The notes under the pieces: generated by a model
What the model saw: the letters and a program-made list of their open reading frames with translations, nothing else
Told to the model about the DNA's origin: nothing
Database searches by the model: none
Program-made: the position numbers and the translations under genes
NCBI GenBank assembly: GCA_026122225.1
Contig: JANEZZ010000733.1
Coordinates: 1 to 64,000, forward strand
Length of the DNA: 64,000 bases
Source of the DNA: Heloderma charlesbogerti
Lineage: Eukaryota > Chordata > Lepidosauria > Squamata > Helodermatidae
Direction: 5' to 3'
Part shown: positions 54,470 to 64,000 of the stretch, one piece after another
How the letters are laid out: every line of letters starts with the position of its first letter
Position numbering within the stretch: position 1 is the first letter of the stretch

Positions 54470-54850
54470 TCGAAGCTCATTTCGGCTCATGTCTATCAAT
54501 TTGTGAGCTTCGTTTGTTTCTTTTCTCATGAAATCCATGTGTATTTTCATGCATATTTTCCCAGATGTACGCATCAGTTGTGCCCGTTGCTGGAATGTAT
54601 GTATTCTTCTTGCATTGACGAAAGCAGATTTGTGCACATTTTTCAAAAGTGTGCATCTTATGTGCATTTTTGAAATGTATGCACGCTGCCAACCCCCCTT
54701 TTATTTTTACTGTGAATCACATTGCAAGCTCGGAAATGTATGGACCCTGACCACAGATTGCAGTCTAGTCCATGTTTGGTCCAGAAGGCACTCGCTAGCT
54801 AAATCATGATCAAAAATGAACTGAAATGAATTTCTTATGCATCTCTTCCA
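54470..54850. mobile_element. TAGGGATG-family MITE, subtype B
   Basis: It contains 'tgtattttcatgcatattttcc', 'gtgcacatttttcaaaa', 'gcatttttgaaatgtatgca' and the end block 'ctgaaatgaatttctt.tgcatctctt'. Same order as 691-963. Confidence 0.7.
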
Positions 54851-55432
54851 CAATGCCATGTTCACTCTCAAGCTTTGGGAGTAAAAAATAAAGCTTTTTC
54901 ATGTGGGTGTGAGTGCTTCGCATTTGAATTCAAGCCAAAAGCATGCTTCAGAAGTTTGGGAAACTCTGGCCTTTGCCTTCCTTGGGATATTGGACTCTCT
55001 GCATTGATGGTGGGAAATGTAGTCTTTGACAAAGACGTTTTTCAGCATCTGTTGTGCCCAATCATTTCCTCCTTGTTGATGTTGTTACAGAGTCTCACTG
55101 AGTTTTGTTTATGCTTCAGGAAGTGTGTGTGTGTGTGGGGGGGAACTTGTAATTTTCTTCAGACTTTGGCATAGTTCCAGGGAATAAAGTGTATGTGTCT
55201 CAGCTGTCTTGGAGACTCAGTGCTCAGTAATTGCTACTATTAGAGGAGGAATGGGAAAGGAGGAGGTACTTGAACTTCTCTCATTGCTGCATCACAAAGG
55301 TTTATGTATTTGCTAAATCCACGCTGAGCAATGGAAAGTTGCCTTGTGCATAACTTATACTAAGGAAAATGGCCCTTACTTACTTTCCTCCCCCTTCCTA
55401 TTGTAATGTACCATTTTTAGGAGTTTTAAGGT
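54851..55432. other. Unrecognised sequence
   Basis: (GT)n then G run at about 55,123-55,142; otherwise nothing recognised. Confidence 0.5.
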
Positions 55433-55562
55433 GCAATCCTGTGCATGTTTAGACAGAGAAAAGTCCTACAGCTCCAAGCATGCCCCAGCCAGCCATGCTG
55501 GCTTGGACATGCTTGGAGTTGTAGGACTTTTTTCTGTATAAACGTGCATAGGATTGTGCCCT
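55433..55562. mobile_element. Harbinger-like hairpin MITE, TTA TSD
   Basis: AGGTGCAATCCTGTGCATG ... CATAGGATTGTGCCC, flanked by TTA on both sides (a TTA precedes the left end). Nearly perfect arms meet at 'ccagccatgctgg'. Confidence 0.88.
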
Positions 55563-56287
55563 TAATGACTAATTTACCAAAGACAGCCATATATCACAAC
55601 ATAGGGTCACCTAATCTTAATATGTAAAGGTAATGGAGCATCTACCTAAGTGCCAAAATGGATAAGACCTGGGAGATGATCAGATCTCCTCCTGACTTAA
55701 AAAAATAAAAATTAATAAAAATTAAAGCAGTCATAGAGGATGTTGATCAGAGCAGTGGCCTTGGGGTGATGGTGGTGTGTTTAACCCTTCTCTCCAGCTA
55801 TAGACAGGTGAGGCTTTTTTCTGAGCGTTTTATTACAAATAAATCTGCCCCTTCATGATTACATCCAGCTAAATAGAGAGTGAACTATTTCTGCTACATA
55901 CATCAATCCCTCCAAAGCATCTATTATACTCTCTGGGAGAGAAAATTATAGGGACAATATAGGGTCTTGTCTCCACCACCCCCACGGGTAAGGACTGTTA
56001 GCAGTCTTGAGCGGGGCAATTTAGATGGGGGAAATGGAATGGATACAGGGTTAAACACCCACTCCTTCAGCACCACTGATCTGATGATCAGACCACACTC
56101 ACACACTCAGCTGCCACAAAGAAAGAGAAGAACTGAGTTCCAGTCATGAATCTCCTATGTCATGTCTCTTTTAGCCAGGAGTCAGTGTTGTGATCTTTAA
56201 GGAAACCCTGATATCATGAAAAGGAGCCTTAGATAAATAGAACTGTATGTGAATAGAAGCCCTGGCAAGATCAGGGTTCCAAATTGC
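55563..56287. other. Unrecognised sequence
   Basis: I see no gene or repeat family. Confidence 0.5.
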
Positions 56288-56410
56288 AGACCTAATCCAC
56301 CTGTAGTTGTATGTGTGTAGCATCTGTATGTATGTTAACCATCCAGTTGGTAATGTGAGTCTTCTGCAGACCTAACCCACCTATAGTTGTATGCGTGTAG
56401 CATCTATTCT
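56288..56410. repeat. Direct repeat of about 40 bp, 80 bp apart
   Basis: 'cagaccta.cccacct.tagttgtatg.gtgtagcatct' occurs at 56,288 and 56,368. Confidence 0.8.
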
Positions 56411-56931
56411 CTCTTTGAGCTCAGTGTGCAGAGTTTTGGGGGTGGGGCCATTAGGGTCTCCCACTTTCCCTCCATGCATTCATTCAGTGTGTGAAACAAA
56501 GGTGAGGATAAGGCTTTTTTAGTTAACACATGTATGTTGCAGTTGTAGAATGGTGGATTTCAGAAATCATGCATCCTGGTTTAATTTTGGAATCCTTTGT
56601 CCTCTATTGCTATCGTCGTGGTAACTAGCGCATAGATTTTTTCCCCCAAAGGTGCTCTATCTGTCTCAGCCACTAAGTCTGACAAATGATCGCTCTCTGT
56701 ATCAAGGTATTGGATCTCTTCAATAAAACTCCTCTTTCAGTTATTTACTGCAAACAATTAAATGCATTCTCTTTCAAGTGCTGTGAGCATATCAAGCGCC
56801 CTACTTGACTTCGTAGCCCATAGTAATTGAGAACAGGGCCATTAACTAATCATTTCTACACCCAGGGCAAGTGTCTTATTCCTACACAATTAAAAAAAAA
56901 TAATCTGGCAGGCTATATATAACAAATGTAG
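56411..56931. other. Unrecognised sequence
   Basis: Nothing recognised. Confidence 0.5.
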
Positions 56932-57170
56932 GCTGCGGTTCTATACACACTTGGGGAACATGGGCGGGAGGGTGCTGTTGAACTCATGTCCTGCTTGTGG
57001 GATTCCCGGTCGACAGCTGGTTGTCCGCTGTGTGAACAGAATGCTGGACTAGATGGGCCCTTGGTCTCATCCAACAGGGCTCTTCTTATGTTTTTATGTT
57101 CTTACTTGGGAGTAAGCCCCATTGAACTCAGTGGGACTTACATTTTAGTAGACATGTATAGGGTTGCCCT
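56932..57170. mobile_element. Short MITE split by a LINE fragment
   Basis: 'gctgcggttctatacacacttggg' (left) and 'cttgggagtaagccccattgaactcagtggg...gtatagggttgcc' (right) are halves of one MITE. The CR1-like fragment at 56,958 lies between. Confidence 0.75.
56958..57105 (+). mobile_element. CR1-clade-like LINE 3' end
   Basis: 'gggagggtgctgttgaactcatgtcctgcttgtggg' to 'gctcttcttatgtttttatgttctt', matching 12,880-13,265. Confidence 0.82.
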
Positions 57171-57184
57171 CTTAGCTTGAAATC

Positions 57185-57265
57185 GTATAGCCACTTACCT
57201 AGAAGTAAGTCCCATTGAACTCAGTGGGACATACTTCTGAGTAGACATGTATACGATTGCACTGT
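57185..57265. mobile_element. Short MITE, about 80 bp
   Basis: 'gtatagccacttacctagaagtaagtcccattgaactcagtggga' ... 'gtagacatgtatacgattgcac'. Second copy in tandem with the previous MITE. Confidence 0.78.
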
Positions 57266-57599
57266 AAAAAAAATATAAAACAGGAGTTATTTTTTATTGA
57301 TTTTTAAAATTTAATTTTAAAGAGAAAAAAGAGAAATCCGCAACTTACTAAGCAGGCAACATGTACTAACATTTCCTCTTCACTATATCAACAAAAATGG
57401 GTTACCGATCATAATTTGTTGACTGTTGCCAAATGATTTAAACCACTTTCATTGTTGCGCATTGGAGCAGAAGACTATCTGACTATCTGATAATCTAGGT
57501 TAATTTGGTTAGAATGGCAAAATCCCATTTTCCTGCTTTGACTCTTGTTGGGAGAGATTGGTAAAATCTGGGTGAGTTAAGAATGACTAGAGAATTAAA
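57266..57599. other. Unrecognised sequence
   Basis: Nothing recognised. Confidence 0.5.
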
Positions 57600-57725
57600 T
57601 TTATTTATTATCTCATTTGTCATTCAGGGAGCTCAGTGCAGTGTCCAAAATCCCCCCTCCTCATAGAGTTTAGGCTGAGAGCTCGTGACTGTGTGACCCT
57701 CTAACTGCTACACCACGTTGCGTAA
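57600..57725 (-). mobile_element. tRNA-derived SINE fragment
   Basis: Minus-strand SINE with part of the body deleted: 'ttaggctgagagctcgtgac' and 'aactgctacaccacgttg' remain. Confidence 0.65.
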
Positions 57726-59127
57726 CAGGGCCTGTTCTACAGTGAGCTCAGAAGCTGTTGAGCAGAAGCAGCAGCTGATCAAAGTCACTTGCCAAAGTTT
57801 CAGATTTTGTCATTCCCTGCCAGGAGTGGGTCTGAACGTGTTCTGCTGTGTTTGGCTGCAGGCACAGAGCCAATGTGACATGGGGCAGTGGTAACACTCT
57901 GTTGGGACTGCTAAATCACCATGCCGCTTAAGAAAGTGGATACCTAGCTTTTTGTCTACTGTGCTGAAAACTGAAAAGAAAACACTGTGTGTACATTATT
58001 TTAATACAAGTGGGAGCTACAAAAAAGCGTGGAAGTGTGGAGTCCTCCTGTTCAGTGTTCCAGCTAGCCATCCCCTAATCCGGGATACCCTGTCCTTTTC
58101 CCCCCACAACAGTCAATATTTCTTGCCCACTGAACATGCACAGTCCTCACTGAGGTGTTTTGGATTTCCCCTTTTAGGTCACCCCCCAAGGTGATTTTTT
58201 CAATTTCTGCAATCCTTGGGGGTTTCCCTGAGCTTGTTGTTACCTTTGTTTTGTGTGTGGATGGTGCTGTTTTGGCTACGTAATGTTCCACATTTGGAGA
58301 ATGAGTTCACTATTAGTATATAGAACTGAAGCACCTGTTGGCTCACCTTGCAATCCTGCCTAGGTTGTGCCTGTGGGATGTGCCCCTTGTTATGCTACTG
58401 ATTCAAAAAGTAGGAAAAAATTGCCTAGAATCGGGCCTACCCTACTTGAGACAACAGAGCAGACCGGGCAGCAATATCCTCTCCCAACTAAGGCAAACTG
58501 GCCATTGAATGGTCCAAGCCGTCCTGCTCTAAACTGAGTCCTGGCTCTTTGTTAGCGTAAACAAGAGAGCTGTCAATGAAGCAGGCAATGGTCAAGCGCA
58601 GGCAAGCAGCCAGATGCATGGGGTCAGGCTAATGCAGGAGTGGCCAAAAGAGCAGTTAGAGGTCAAAACACAGTGGCGCAGTCAGATATATTACTCAGTC
58701 CAGAAGCAGAGTCAAACTGCTCCAAGGGTCAGTATCACAGGGCAGGGTCTGGGAGGCACGGCACTAGCGCTGCAGGAATGGTGTTGTTCCCAACACTGGT
58801 TAGGCAGACACTGAAGGTTTTTAACATCAGCGCCTGTTGCCCTACCCAGGGCTCAGTTGCAGCTCTCTGGTCAGAGCCCTACTCAGGAGCCCCTTTCCTC
58901 CTAAGAAGACCTCTGCTGCAGCCTGGCACTTTGCCGAGGTTCTCCGCGCTGGGCCTGCCTTCTCTGGTATCATTGCTCCCTGGGATTTGGGGGGTGCTCA
59001 CCCTCCTCCGCTGAGGCAGAGTTCCCCTCTTCTGGAGTGGCTGGGACCTCAGCAGGTTCCTCCATGGACTCAGGCCCCTGGTGCAGTGTGGGCCATGGCA
59101 GGAACTGGGCATCATCCTCTGTTGGGG
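57726..59127. other. Unrecognised sequence, possibly a retroelement
   Basis: From about 58,480 the sequence is GC-richer with long frames on both strands (up to 124 codons at 58,640-59,014) but no recognisable domain. It resumes after the MITE at 59,512-59,760. It may be an LTR-type repeat; I cannot name it. Confidence 0.4.
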
Positions 59128-59135
59128 CCTCTAAC

Positions 59136-59503
59136 TAGGGATGCTGGAGAAATTTGAGACGGATTCAAATGAGCTCGGATTTCTAAGAATCTGACCTGCG
59201 GAATCTACTGCAGAGAACCCCCCAAAGGCCATGCAGAGTCTGTGGACTTTTGGATGATATTTTTTTACTTTCCTGAAATTTACACACAGAAATCCGCAGA
59301 AAAATACGTACATTTCTGCTGAGGAAACGTTGAGTTGAATGGGGGACAATACACTAAATGTTACGTACGTAAATATTTACATATTTTTCCGCATGACAGA
59401 AAAAAAAATTCGTATCCGTCTGTGGGCAGATGATGGAATGAAAGGTGCCTGACAATCCACGAAATACAGACGGAGCGGATTTTACACAGTCCATACATCC
59501 CTA
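59136..59503. mobile_element. hAT-like MITE subtype A, reference copy
   Basis: TAGGGATGCTGG ... ACATCCCTA, 368 bp, uninterrupted. Flanks CCTCTAAC (59128-59135) and TCTCTAAC (59504-59511) match at 7 of 8. The centre 'ttacgtacgtaaatattt' relates it to the foldback elements. Confidence 0.93.
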
Positions 59504-60232
59504 TCTCTAACTTTTCCTCCTCAAGGGAGGAGTCCAATGGGGGCATGGCACAAAAAACCGACAGGCACCCCTGCAGTTTCAAGGCTTGCAAGGAATCGCT
59601 GCTCTTGTCTTCCTCCACTAGATGCAATTTGTACTGCTAGCGTGCGCCAAGATGGAAACAAACCAGGAAGTGAGTTTGTTGCCTAGTAACAGCTGTGCAT
59701 GTTATTTCTGCCCATCCTCTGTGCTCCCACAGAAGAGGCCCTGGGCCAGGCCTTGGGGGTACTGAGGTCCAGGTGGTTTATCAAATTAAAATCTCATTAA
59801 AGACCCAGATTTTAAATCTGTAAATCTCTGATTAAAGAATTAATTGATTAAGCACACTGATGAATCAATAAATGCTTTCAGCTCTTCTTGTCTTTCAGCA
59901 AATTACCACAGAAAGTTGGCAGACAGATCAAGCTGGTTTAAATGTAATTGGTCATGTTTCAGTGCAAGTGAATAACCTTTTGAGGTTCTCCACAGTGCTC
60001 TAAAGCTCTTGCAATTCATGAGCCTTATTCCTCCTCCTGGAAAAGCTGGGCCGCCCTTTCCATTTTGGGTGGGGGTGGGGTACCACTGCCACTTAGTGTG
60101 TTGTTTTTATTGCATTGGATTTGTAAACAGCCAGACTGCAAAATCATAGAAACATTGGAGGATGATACCTTCTATCAGGTCAGACTATTTGCCCATCTAG
60201 CCAAGTATTGTCTTCTCCTGGGCTTTCTAACA
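59504..60232. other. Unrecognised sequence
   Basis: Nothing recognised apart from continuation of the host repeat to about 59,760. Confidence 0.5.
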
Positions 60233-60314
60233 TGGTGTCTGTGTGCTCCAGTGCGCCCACAGATGCCTCTCTTGGCACCCAGCAGTCTCCCCGACCCACC
60301 TGATTTTTAAATTT

Positions 60315-60358
<44 letters not shown>

Positions 60359-60440
60359 TAACTGGGAGGCTGGCTTTCTTCAAAGCAAAGTGCCTCCCTC
60401 CAGCAACATCTTTATTTGGGTTCAAAAGAATGGGGAAATG
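60233..60440. repeat. Unnamed repeat, copy 2, with (TTTC)n
   Basis: Matches 49,925-50,240 on both sides of a pyrimidine run at 60,310-60,358 (TTTC units). In copy 1 the run is C/T only. Confidence 0.65.
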
Positions 60441-60559
60441 CTGAGTTGCACTTTCTGTCATGACCCCTGGCTCTCAGGCCTTCCAGTGTGCAGCAGAGGA
60501 TTCCAGTGGGGACACAGCACAGGCTTCTTCCTCAGGGGCTGGACAGTAAGCACCTTTCG
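60441..60559. other. Unrecognised spacer
   Basis: Nothing recognised. Confidence 0.5.
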
Positions 60560-60782
60560 GCTGAACTTCCTGACTGTTACAGCAATACGACAATGGAACC
60601 AATGACCTGGGGAGGTGGTGGGCTCTCCCACACTGGAGGCGTTCAAGACGAGGCTGGACAGCCATCTGTCAGGGATGCTCTGACTTGGATTCCTGCATTG
60701 AGCAGGGGGTTGGACTCGATGGCCTTGTAGGCCCCTTCCAACCCTACTATTCTATGATTCTATGATTCTATGATTCTATGTT
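60560..60782 (+). mobile_element. CR1 LINE 3' end
   Basis: 'ctgaacttcctgactgttacagcaatacgacaatgg' to four ATTCTATG tail units at 60,750-60,781. Confidence 0.94.
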
Positions 60783-60844
60783 CTGCCAGGGATTCATCCT
60801 TTGAGCCAAAGGATTATGGCAGGGCTGTGTCTTCTGGTTGGTAG

Positions 60845-61097
60845 GGCCCTGAATAAGGCCTATAAGACCATCCAGTCCAACCCCCTGCTCAATGCAGGAA
60901 TCCAAGTCAGAGCATCCCTGACAGATGGCTGTCCAGCCTCGTCTTGAACGCCTCCAGTGTGGGAGAGCCCACCACCTCCCCAGGTCATTGGTTCCATTGT
61001 CGTATTGCTGTAACAGTCAGGAAGTTTTTCCTGATGTTCAGCCGGAATCTGGGTTCCTGTAACTTGAGCCCATTCTTCCATGTCCTGCACTCTGGGA
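60845..61097 (-). mobile_element. CR1 LINE 3' end, inverted relative to the previous
   Basis: Almost the exact inverse of 60,560-60,730 over about 190 bp, then further 5' ('gttcagccggaatctgggttcctgtaacttgagccc', in plus orientation). It is cut by the foldback at 61,098. Confidence 0.93.
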
Positions 61098-61662
61098 TAA
61101 GGATGGACGAAAGTCCCTTACCTGGTCCCGCAGCTGTTTTCGGTGGGGGGGAGGCGCTCCGTTTCTCCCCCCGAAATTCTTGGCGGGGGGGAGGTGCCCC
61201 ACCCCTCCTGGCCGAAATTCAGGCCAGGGGGGAGGCGCCCCATCCCTCCCTGCTGAAATTCTGGCCGGGGGGGAGTGCCCTGTCTCCCCGGCCACGAAAT
61301 AAAAAAGTAAAGTAAAAAACAAAACAAAACCGTGATAGGCTACGTAATGATTTACGTAGCCTACCACGGCTAGATTTTCAAAGTCAGCCGTGATAGGCTA
61401 CGTAAACATTTACGTAGCCTATCACGGCTGACTGCAGGCCAGGGACGCAAACGGTGGCAGCTATGGCCGTTGCCATTTGCGTCCCGGCAGGAGAAGAGGT
61501 TTCGCAGCTGGAGAGACGGGGCGCTCCCCCCTGGCCAGAATTTCGGCAGGGAGGGATGGGGCACCTCCCCCCCACCCAGAATTTCGGGGGGAGGGACGGA
61601 GCGCCTCCCCCCCACCGCGAAGCAAGCTTCGGGATCAGGTAAGGGACTTTCGTCCATCCCTA
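61098..61662. mobile_element. GC-rich foldback hAT-like element, 565 bp
   Basis: Ends TAAGGATGGACGAAAG and (inverse) TAGGGATGGACGAAAG. The outer arms of more than 170 bp carry 'cccttacctg', 'gggggaggcgctccgt' and 'ccgaaattct' blocks with clear inverses. Two central hairpins contain 'gataggctacgtaa': 61,330-61,369 and 61,382-61,433 (perfect 25-bp arms). A third pairs 'gggacgcaaacgg' with 'ccatttgcgtccc' (61,442-61,486). Flanking octamers do not match. Confidence 0.9.
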
Positions 61663-61664
61663 CT

Positions 61665-61860
61665 TCCCTTAGAACCAAGAACTCAAGTGCAACATGGTCG
61701 CTTTCCCCCAGAGATCCTGTAACTGCTACTTTATCCACTAAGTCATCTCTGTTAGTTAGGATCAAGTCAAAGATAGCCGATCCTCTAGTTCCTTCCTCTA
61801 CTTTCTGTAGGAGGAAGTTATCCGCAACACAAGTCAGGAATTTCCTGGAGGGGCCATGTT
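61665..61860 (-). pseudogene. CR1 ORF2 endonuclease remnant
   Basis: Minus strand reads LILTNRDDLVDKVAVTGSLGESDHVALEF, the pattern near the end of the CR1 AP-like endonuclease domain with the SDH motif, which holds the catalytic His region. It is preceded by frames lacking a clean start. The RT domain that should follow is absent: the next CR1 sequence, past the foldback, is already 3' UTR. Confidence 0.85.
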
Positions 61861-61975
61861 TTGCAGAATTTGTCTCCCAACAAATATCGGGGAAATTGAA
61901 ATTGCTGAGAATGTTGCCTTCCTCCCATTACTTCTGATGATTAGAACACTTTACATCGGGCTGTTTCGCAGGCAG
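61861..61975. other. Unrecognised spacer, maybe more CR1
   Basis: May continue the CR1 endonuclease on the minus strand, but conservation is unclear. Confidence 0.4.
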
Positions 61976-61983
61976 CTTCCTAT

Positions 61984-62262
61984 TAGGTTGGCCACTCAAG
62001 CATCACCCCAAAAAGAGGAGATGCATCACCAAAAAAAGAGGACAAAAGAGGGTATATATTTGCATAAACTTTGCAAATTTAGAAATTTAAGTATACATCT
62101 CACCACAGGAAGGAAAACTGTGATTTGCTGTCTGCCCAGGTGCTAATGGGCAACTTCATTGCCCATTTCTTCTTTAAACAAGATTTGGACTGGGAAGCCT
62201 TTCAAATAGGTGATGCTTTCAAACAGAGGACTGTCCTCTGTGATGTAGGACACATGGCCACC
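61984..62262. mobile_element. hAT MITE
   Basis: Ends TAGGTTGGCCACT and (inverse) TAGGGTGGCCATGT. Flanks CTTCCTAT and TCTCCTAT match at 6 of 8. The interior resembles 52,425-52,515. Confidence 0.75.
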
Positions 62263-63015
62263 CTATCTCCTATCTGGGTTCAGAGCAGGTCACTACCCAC
62301 TTCATTTTAACAACATAATAGTGTATTGGGCCCTCCAAACCATTCTCTAGCCTGATAAGTAAAGAGAACTAGGTTGGCAAAAGAGGATTCCCCAATCTGT
62401 TACAGGCCATTGAGTTTCCGAAAAAGAAAAAGAAAAAGAAAAAAGGAAAATCCTGGAACTAAGTTGCCAATTTGTTCTGCAACAAACCAGCAGGCGGGGT
62501 GAGATTTTAACAAAGGTGGCATGAGATCAATTTTATAGTGCTTTTTTCAGTCATTGAAATGGCTTCAGCACAGAATGAAAGCAAGGTTAAGAAAAACAAA
62601 GCAAAAAAAGAAAGAAAAAAGGTTGGACATAGCAAGGGAGGTGGTGAGAAAATCACTATGTCTGCCAGGCCCTGGAATCAATTCCATCTGTGAATCAGAG
62701 GTGTGAATGCAAAAGCGAGTTTCTGCCTTAGTAATAAAATAAAAATAAAAATGATACGGGTGGCCTGAAGGGGTTTAGAGAAGTATTTTGTTACCTAAAT
62801 TGTCACGTACAACATTTCCCTGGATCTCTAAATGATTTTGTGGCTACAGATATGTTTTTTTAAAATAAAAAGTGTAGAAATTGCATGCCAAAATCTGCAA
62901 ATGGATTCAAAATTAATGCCATTCCTTTCCAGAACTTTAGCTATGTAAGAAATATTCAAGGCACAGAAGAGTGTATATATGCTTATTCCTCTGTTTTTTT
63001 GCTATTTGCCTTTAA
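62263..63015. other. Unrecognised sequence
   Basis: Contains an AAAAAG repeat at about 62,418-62,440; nothing else recognised. Confidence 0.5.
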
Positions 63016-63083
63016 GGGCACATGTTTAGACAGAAAAAAGTCCTATAACTTTCAGAATTCCCCAGCCAGCCATGATGGTTAAT
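63016..63083. mobile_element. Half of a Harbinger-like hairpin MITE
   Basis: 'gggcacatgtttagacagaaaaaagtcctataactttcag' matches the left arm of 6,149-6,285; the right arm is gone. Confidence 0.8.
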
Positions 63084-63400
63084 GTAGTAGACTAGGAGTA
63101 GGGAGACCCAGAGCATCTCTACACCATCCTAAAATCCCACCTTTTAAATGGGGCTTTCTGCTTCTGTTTTAAATGTAGGATCACAACAGACTCCCTTTAG
63201 ACATGCTTCTGTTCCCCCTCCTTCTCCCCTGTATCTGAATCTTCCTTATGTTTCATTATACAGCCACTGGATGGCGCTGTGGTCTAGCGCCTCTTATTGT
63301 GAGTTCCCCTCTTTTCACTGGGGGAGCTCTAGCAGAACTCAAGCATGGTAATTTGATAGCTCATTATCTCCGATCTATTTAAAAATGGAATAAGGGTCAT
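63084..63400. other. Unrecognised sequence
   Basis: Nothing recognised. Confidence 0.5.
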
Positions 63401-63403
63401 TGA

Positions 63404-63834
63404 GGGCGCAATTCTATTCAGATAGGCGGCCGCCTCTGAACTCGGAGGCGACCGCCTATCTAATGCAGGGCAGGAGAAGCACGGAGGGGATCGTTCCCTC
63501 CATGCTTCTTCTGACCTGCATTTTCGGCTAGACAGCCGATTGTGGCTGCCTAGCCACAGGAGGGCACAGTGGGGGAGGAGACTTCTATATGACACATTGG
63601 ATGTGTTGTACAGGCAATTCCGCCTTCCCCACCCTGGAATGCCCTCTGGGAACACCCTTTTTCGGCTGCTCTGTACTCCTCTTGCGAGCGTGGAGGACAG
63701 GGCTGTTCCACACTGATTGCGAGGCAGCGAGGAAGTGGGGGGAGGTCCGTTCTCCTTTAACTGACCTCGGAGCGTGGAAAACCAGATATCCTATGGCCGT
63801 CTCACCGCTGACTAGCGGCCATAGGATTGCTCCC
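63404..63834. mobile_element. Long Harbinger-like MITE, 431 bp, TGA TSD
   Basis: GGGCGCAATTCTATT ... CATAGGATTGCTCCC with TGA at 63401-63403 and 63835-63837. Inverted 'gataggcggccgcctc' / 'gaggcgaccgcctatc' near the left end. Best copy of the family seen at 1,690 and 35,963. No ORF for a transposase. Confidence 0.82.
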
Positions 63835-63929
63835 TGAGTGAAGGATATGCCCTGGAGATTCATGACATCATCTAAAGGGCCCGCAAATGTCTGTGAGTGG
63901 GCAATCTCAGTAGCAGGATAAAAGCTCCA

Positions 63930-64000
63930 TGTGAAGAAGCCCCCAGATTCAAATCCCTACTGAGCCATGAAACTTTAGGTTGATCACTACCTCTCAGCCT
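63930..64000 (+). mobile_element. tRNA-derived SINE, cut by right edge
   Basis: 'agattcaaatccctactgagccatgaaact' and 'cactacctctcagcct' are SINE body blocks as at 8,890. Confidence 0.75.

Noticed and set aside
58640..59157. Host exon suggested by frames of 106-124 codons
   Set aside because: No recognisable domain, no splice-site arrangement and opposite-strand frames of similar length; more likely part of an unnamed repeat.
61090..61670. TSD for the foldback at 61,098
   Set aside because: Left octamer CTCTGGGA and right octamer CTTCCCTT match at only two positions.

Overview
This window is vertebrate nuclear DNA, most probably from a squamate reptile (lizard or snake lineage). The evidence is the mix of repeats: two kinds of RTE/BovB LINE, CR1 fragments with the ATTCTATG 3' tail, L2-like and L1-like LINE ends, tRNA-derived SINEs, many hAT and PIF/Harbinger-like foldback MITEs, and one tRNA-His-primed class I endogenous retrovirus (ERV). 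I found no exon of a host protein-coding gene, no rRNA or tRNA gene, no CRISPR array and nothing prokaryotic. The region reads as intergenic or intronic DNA made of layered transposable elements with unrecognised sequence between them.

Layout. 1-13.6 kb: BovB 3' ends (one with a 10-bp target-site duplication, TSD), SINEs, hAT MITEs with 8-bp TSDs, Harbinger-like hairpins, and a TCC/TTC microsatellite. 13,656-19,771: an ERV with two nearly identical LTRs, a 4-bp TSD (GCCT), a tRNA-His primer binding site and a polypurine tract. Its interior is reduced to remnants of Gag, protease, integrase C-terminus and Env, with the rest of pol deleted. 19.9-21.0 kb: a hAT copy containing an L1 end, which itself contains a Harbinger hairpin. 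22,760-24,526: two GC-rich foldback hAT elements with perfect 8-bp TSDs, the first inserted into a smaller hAT MITE. 25.6-35.9 kb: LINE-rich, with BovB on both strands, a near full-length but broken BovB copy (28.8-32.0 kb), an L1 end with a perfect 17-bp TSD, an L2 end and a minus-strand L1 end. 36-50 kb: further MITEs, a 24-bp minisatellite, a solo LTR with a 5-bp TSD, and CR1 and SINE copies split by MITEs. 50-64 kb: a Charlie-like hAT inserted into a SINE, an inverted CR1 pair, a third GC-rich foldback lying between two non-contiguous CR1 pieces, and Harbinger-like elements.

How the parts relate. The autonomous sources visible (BovB, L1, L2, CR1, ERV) are all broken here. The SINE tails resemble the L2 tail, and the MITEs carry hAT (8-bp TSD) or Harbinger (3-bp TSD) signatures, so they depended on proteins made elsewhere. 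The most unusual material is the modular GC-rich foldback family. Its members share terminal TAGGGATG-like ends, splice-donor-like AGGTAA motifs near the ends and, in most, a central TAGGCTACGTAA hairpin. A related core also sits inside an element with unrelated Charlie-type ends. All calls come from reading the sequence; family names come from general knowledge and no database search was possible.
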